DNA of 64,000 nucleotides from Fulvitalea axinellae (GTDB lineage Bacteria; Bacteroidota; Bacteroidia; Cytophagales; Cyclobacteriaceae): NCBI RefSeq assembly GCF_036492835.1, contig NZ_AP025317.1, positions 62,001 to 126,000 of the forward strand, read 5' to 3'. Shown piece by piece: positions 62,905 to 64,000 of this stretch (position 1 is its first letter; each line of letters starts with the position of its first letter). The notes under the pieces were generated by a model. It saw only the letters and a program-made list of their open reading frames with translations, ran no database searches and was not told where the DNA came from. The position numbers and the translations under genes were made by a program.

Positions 62905-64000
62905 TTATTTCAATACTACTGTCTCACCTTCGGCGATCGCTTTTTTGCCACGAACCTTTACCGTATTAATTTCTTTGTGATCAGTACCGATAAACGTCAA
63001 CGTCTTAAGGGGCAAGCTACCGGCGTTCACTTTAAGAGTCGCTCCGAATTTGTCGCCTTTTTTCTTCACGTCCACTGTTCCGTACGAGTAGCCGTTTGAC
63101 CAATAATAAGTCCCCTCTTCGGCACGGATAGTCATGCGCTTGATATTTCCCTGATATTGGAAACGGGTAAACGCGATAAGCGGACTCCACGACGACATCG
63201 CGCGGGCGTAACGGTGCCCGAATTCGCCTTCGTTAAACGGGTTACGGTTTGTACCGTTGTAACGGTCACGTACCGAAGCCACCACTTTCTCTCCGTTTGA
63301 TTCCATGTCTTCGAAGATCATTCCCGCGGCGGTATGGTATTCCAAACCAGTCCAAGGCTCCGAGAAATAAGGGAACGGACGGGCTTCGCGCTTTCCTTCA
63401 GGGTAGTAAGCGTTCATCAAACCGGCCTCGTCGCGCGTGATGTACGAACGGAATGTACTCAAGTGCTGGTCCCAGTTGGTGCGGTAGTTATATTTCATCA
63501 CCGACTCCAACGACTTCTTCACGTTCTCGGGCTTAAGCAAGTAACCGAGTCCGCTCATATGCGCCATTTGCTGGCCTACCATCTGGTGAACCAAAACGGC
63601 CTCGCCCACTTGGAAATTCATTGGCTTAGGCAAAAGTTGGATATAATATTCGCCATTAAACATATTGGCGTCCATCCAAGCGCTGCCCGTTTCGAAAAGC
63701 TGACGGCATTCTTTGGCGAAAGCTTTGTCTTTCATCACTTTGGCCATCTCTTCGCCTGCGCGCAGAGCTCCCAAGTACCAAGTTCCCATCTCTGGGTTTG
63801 GCCCGATGTAGCTTACGTCCATAGTGTTATGGTGCTTTCCTTCAATAACACCGTTCTTGTCGGCGTCCCATTTACTGGCCTGCCAAACGTACTGCAATGA
63901 GCGCTTCACGTAAGGGTAGAGTTCCTTAAGCTTTTCTGTATCGCCGGAAAGTTGCCATTCGCGATACATACGGATAATGGTTCCCAACTGTCCGTCGGCC
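62905..64000 (-). CDS. GH116-like glycoside hydrolase, 5' part missing
   Basis: The last 365 or so residues; the frame stays open through the window edge (DGQLGTIIRMYREW before the first Met). GKHHNTMDVSYIGPNPEMGTWYLGALRAGEEMAKVM, QMAHMSGLGYLLKPENVKKSLESVMKYNYRTNW and FPYFSEPWTGLEYHTAAGMIFEDM match the alpha/alpha barrel of the GH116 / GBA2-type family (beta-glucosidase or glucosylceramidase). The final 80 residues form a strand-rich module. The substrate cannot be set from this half. Convergent with the beta-galactosidase gene. Confidence 0.8.
   Translation of the reverse strand, partial: ADGQLGTIIRMYREWQLSGDTEKLKELYPYVKRSLQYVWQASKWDADKNGVIEGKHHNTMDVSYIGPNPEMGTWYLGALRAGEEMAKVMKDKAFAKECRQLFETGSAWMDANMFNGEYYIQLLPKPMNFQVGEAVLVHQMVGQQMAHMSGLGYLLKPENVKKSLESVMKYNYRTNWDQHLSTFRSYITRDEAGLMNAYYPEGKREARPFPYFSEPWTGLEYHTAAGMIFEDMESNGEKVVASVRDRYNGTNRNPFNEGEFGHRYARAMSSWSPLIAFTRFQYQGNIKRMTIRAEEGTYYWSNGYSYGTVDVKKKGDKFGATLKVNAGSLPLKTLTFIGTDHKEINTVKVRGKKAIAEGETVVLK

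Overview
The window looks like chromosomal DNA of a free-living, probably marine Bacteroidota of Cytophagales type. Supporting signs are a SusC/SusD pair, a PorP/SprF protein of the type IX secretion system, many short lipoproteins with a Cys after the signal peptide, a Bacteroidota-type ECF sigma factor, and promoters that fit the TTTG / TAnnTTTG consensus of this phylum. I see no rRNA, tRNA or CRISPR array. The species assignment is inference.

Layout. 0-2 kb: lipocalin-like proteins and a duplicated-domain lipoprotein. 2.06-4.61 kb: a nested transposon. An IS3-family element (inverted repeats, 3-bp target duplication TTG, A8 frameshift site) carries an IS4-family element inserted between its orfB stop and its right end (7-bp target duplication TTTTTAA). 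5-14 kb: an accessory stretch with an autoinducer-synthase-like acyltransferase coupled to an ICMT-type membrane methyltransferase, a metallo-beta-lactamase-fold hydrolase, an NAD-dependent reductase divergent from an HxlR regulator, and a DUF1566 lipoprotein followed by a sulfatase. 14.3-19.2 kb: a probable metal-uptake locus (TonB receptor, DUF4374-like lipoprotein, COG0523 GTPase). A 25-bp palindrome there overlaps the -33 element of a promoter. 19.4-28.7 kb: a DUF2927-like lipoprotein, a GH20 hexosaminidase, a RibD-type reductase, an NTF2-like lipoprotein, tcdA, and buk and ptb for butyryl-phosphate metabolism.

29-40 kb: a SusC/SusD/phosphodiesterase unit, an ECF sigma factor, an XRE-cupin regulator, and phnW-phnX-DUF5690 transporter genes for 2-aminoethylphosphonate. 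Together these may form a phosphonate-scavenging locus. 40.5-43.1 kb: an orphan 874-residue protein with an apparent PI-kinase/actin-fragmin-kinase-like core, the least explained gene here. 43.2-52.1 kb: a complete D-glucuronate catabolic operon (SDR reductase, uxuA, kdgK, uxaC, eda, exuT) divergent from its likely LacI regulator and a cupin. 52.7-57.9 kb: a hydrolase, cardiolipin synthase, two exported proteins and PorP/SprF. 57.9-59.4 kb is gene-poor. 59.4-64 kb: a GH2 beta-galactosidase and the 3' part of a GH116-like gene.

At least six intergenic sites from 28.9 to 62.7 kb carry a dispersed repeat built from a degenerate 7-bp unit (GGTATTT/GGTCTTA). Four copies are arranged as inverted arms and two as half copies. 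I do not recognise this family.
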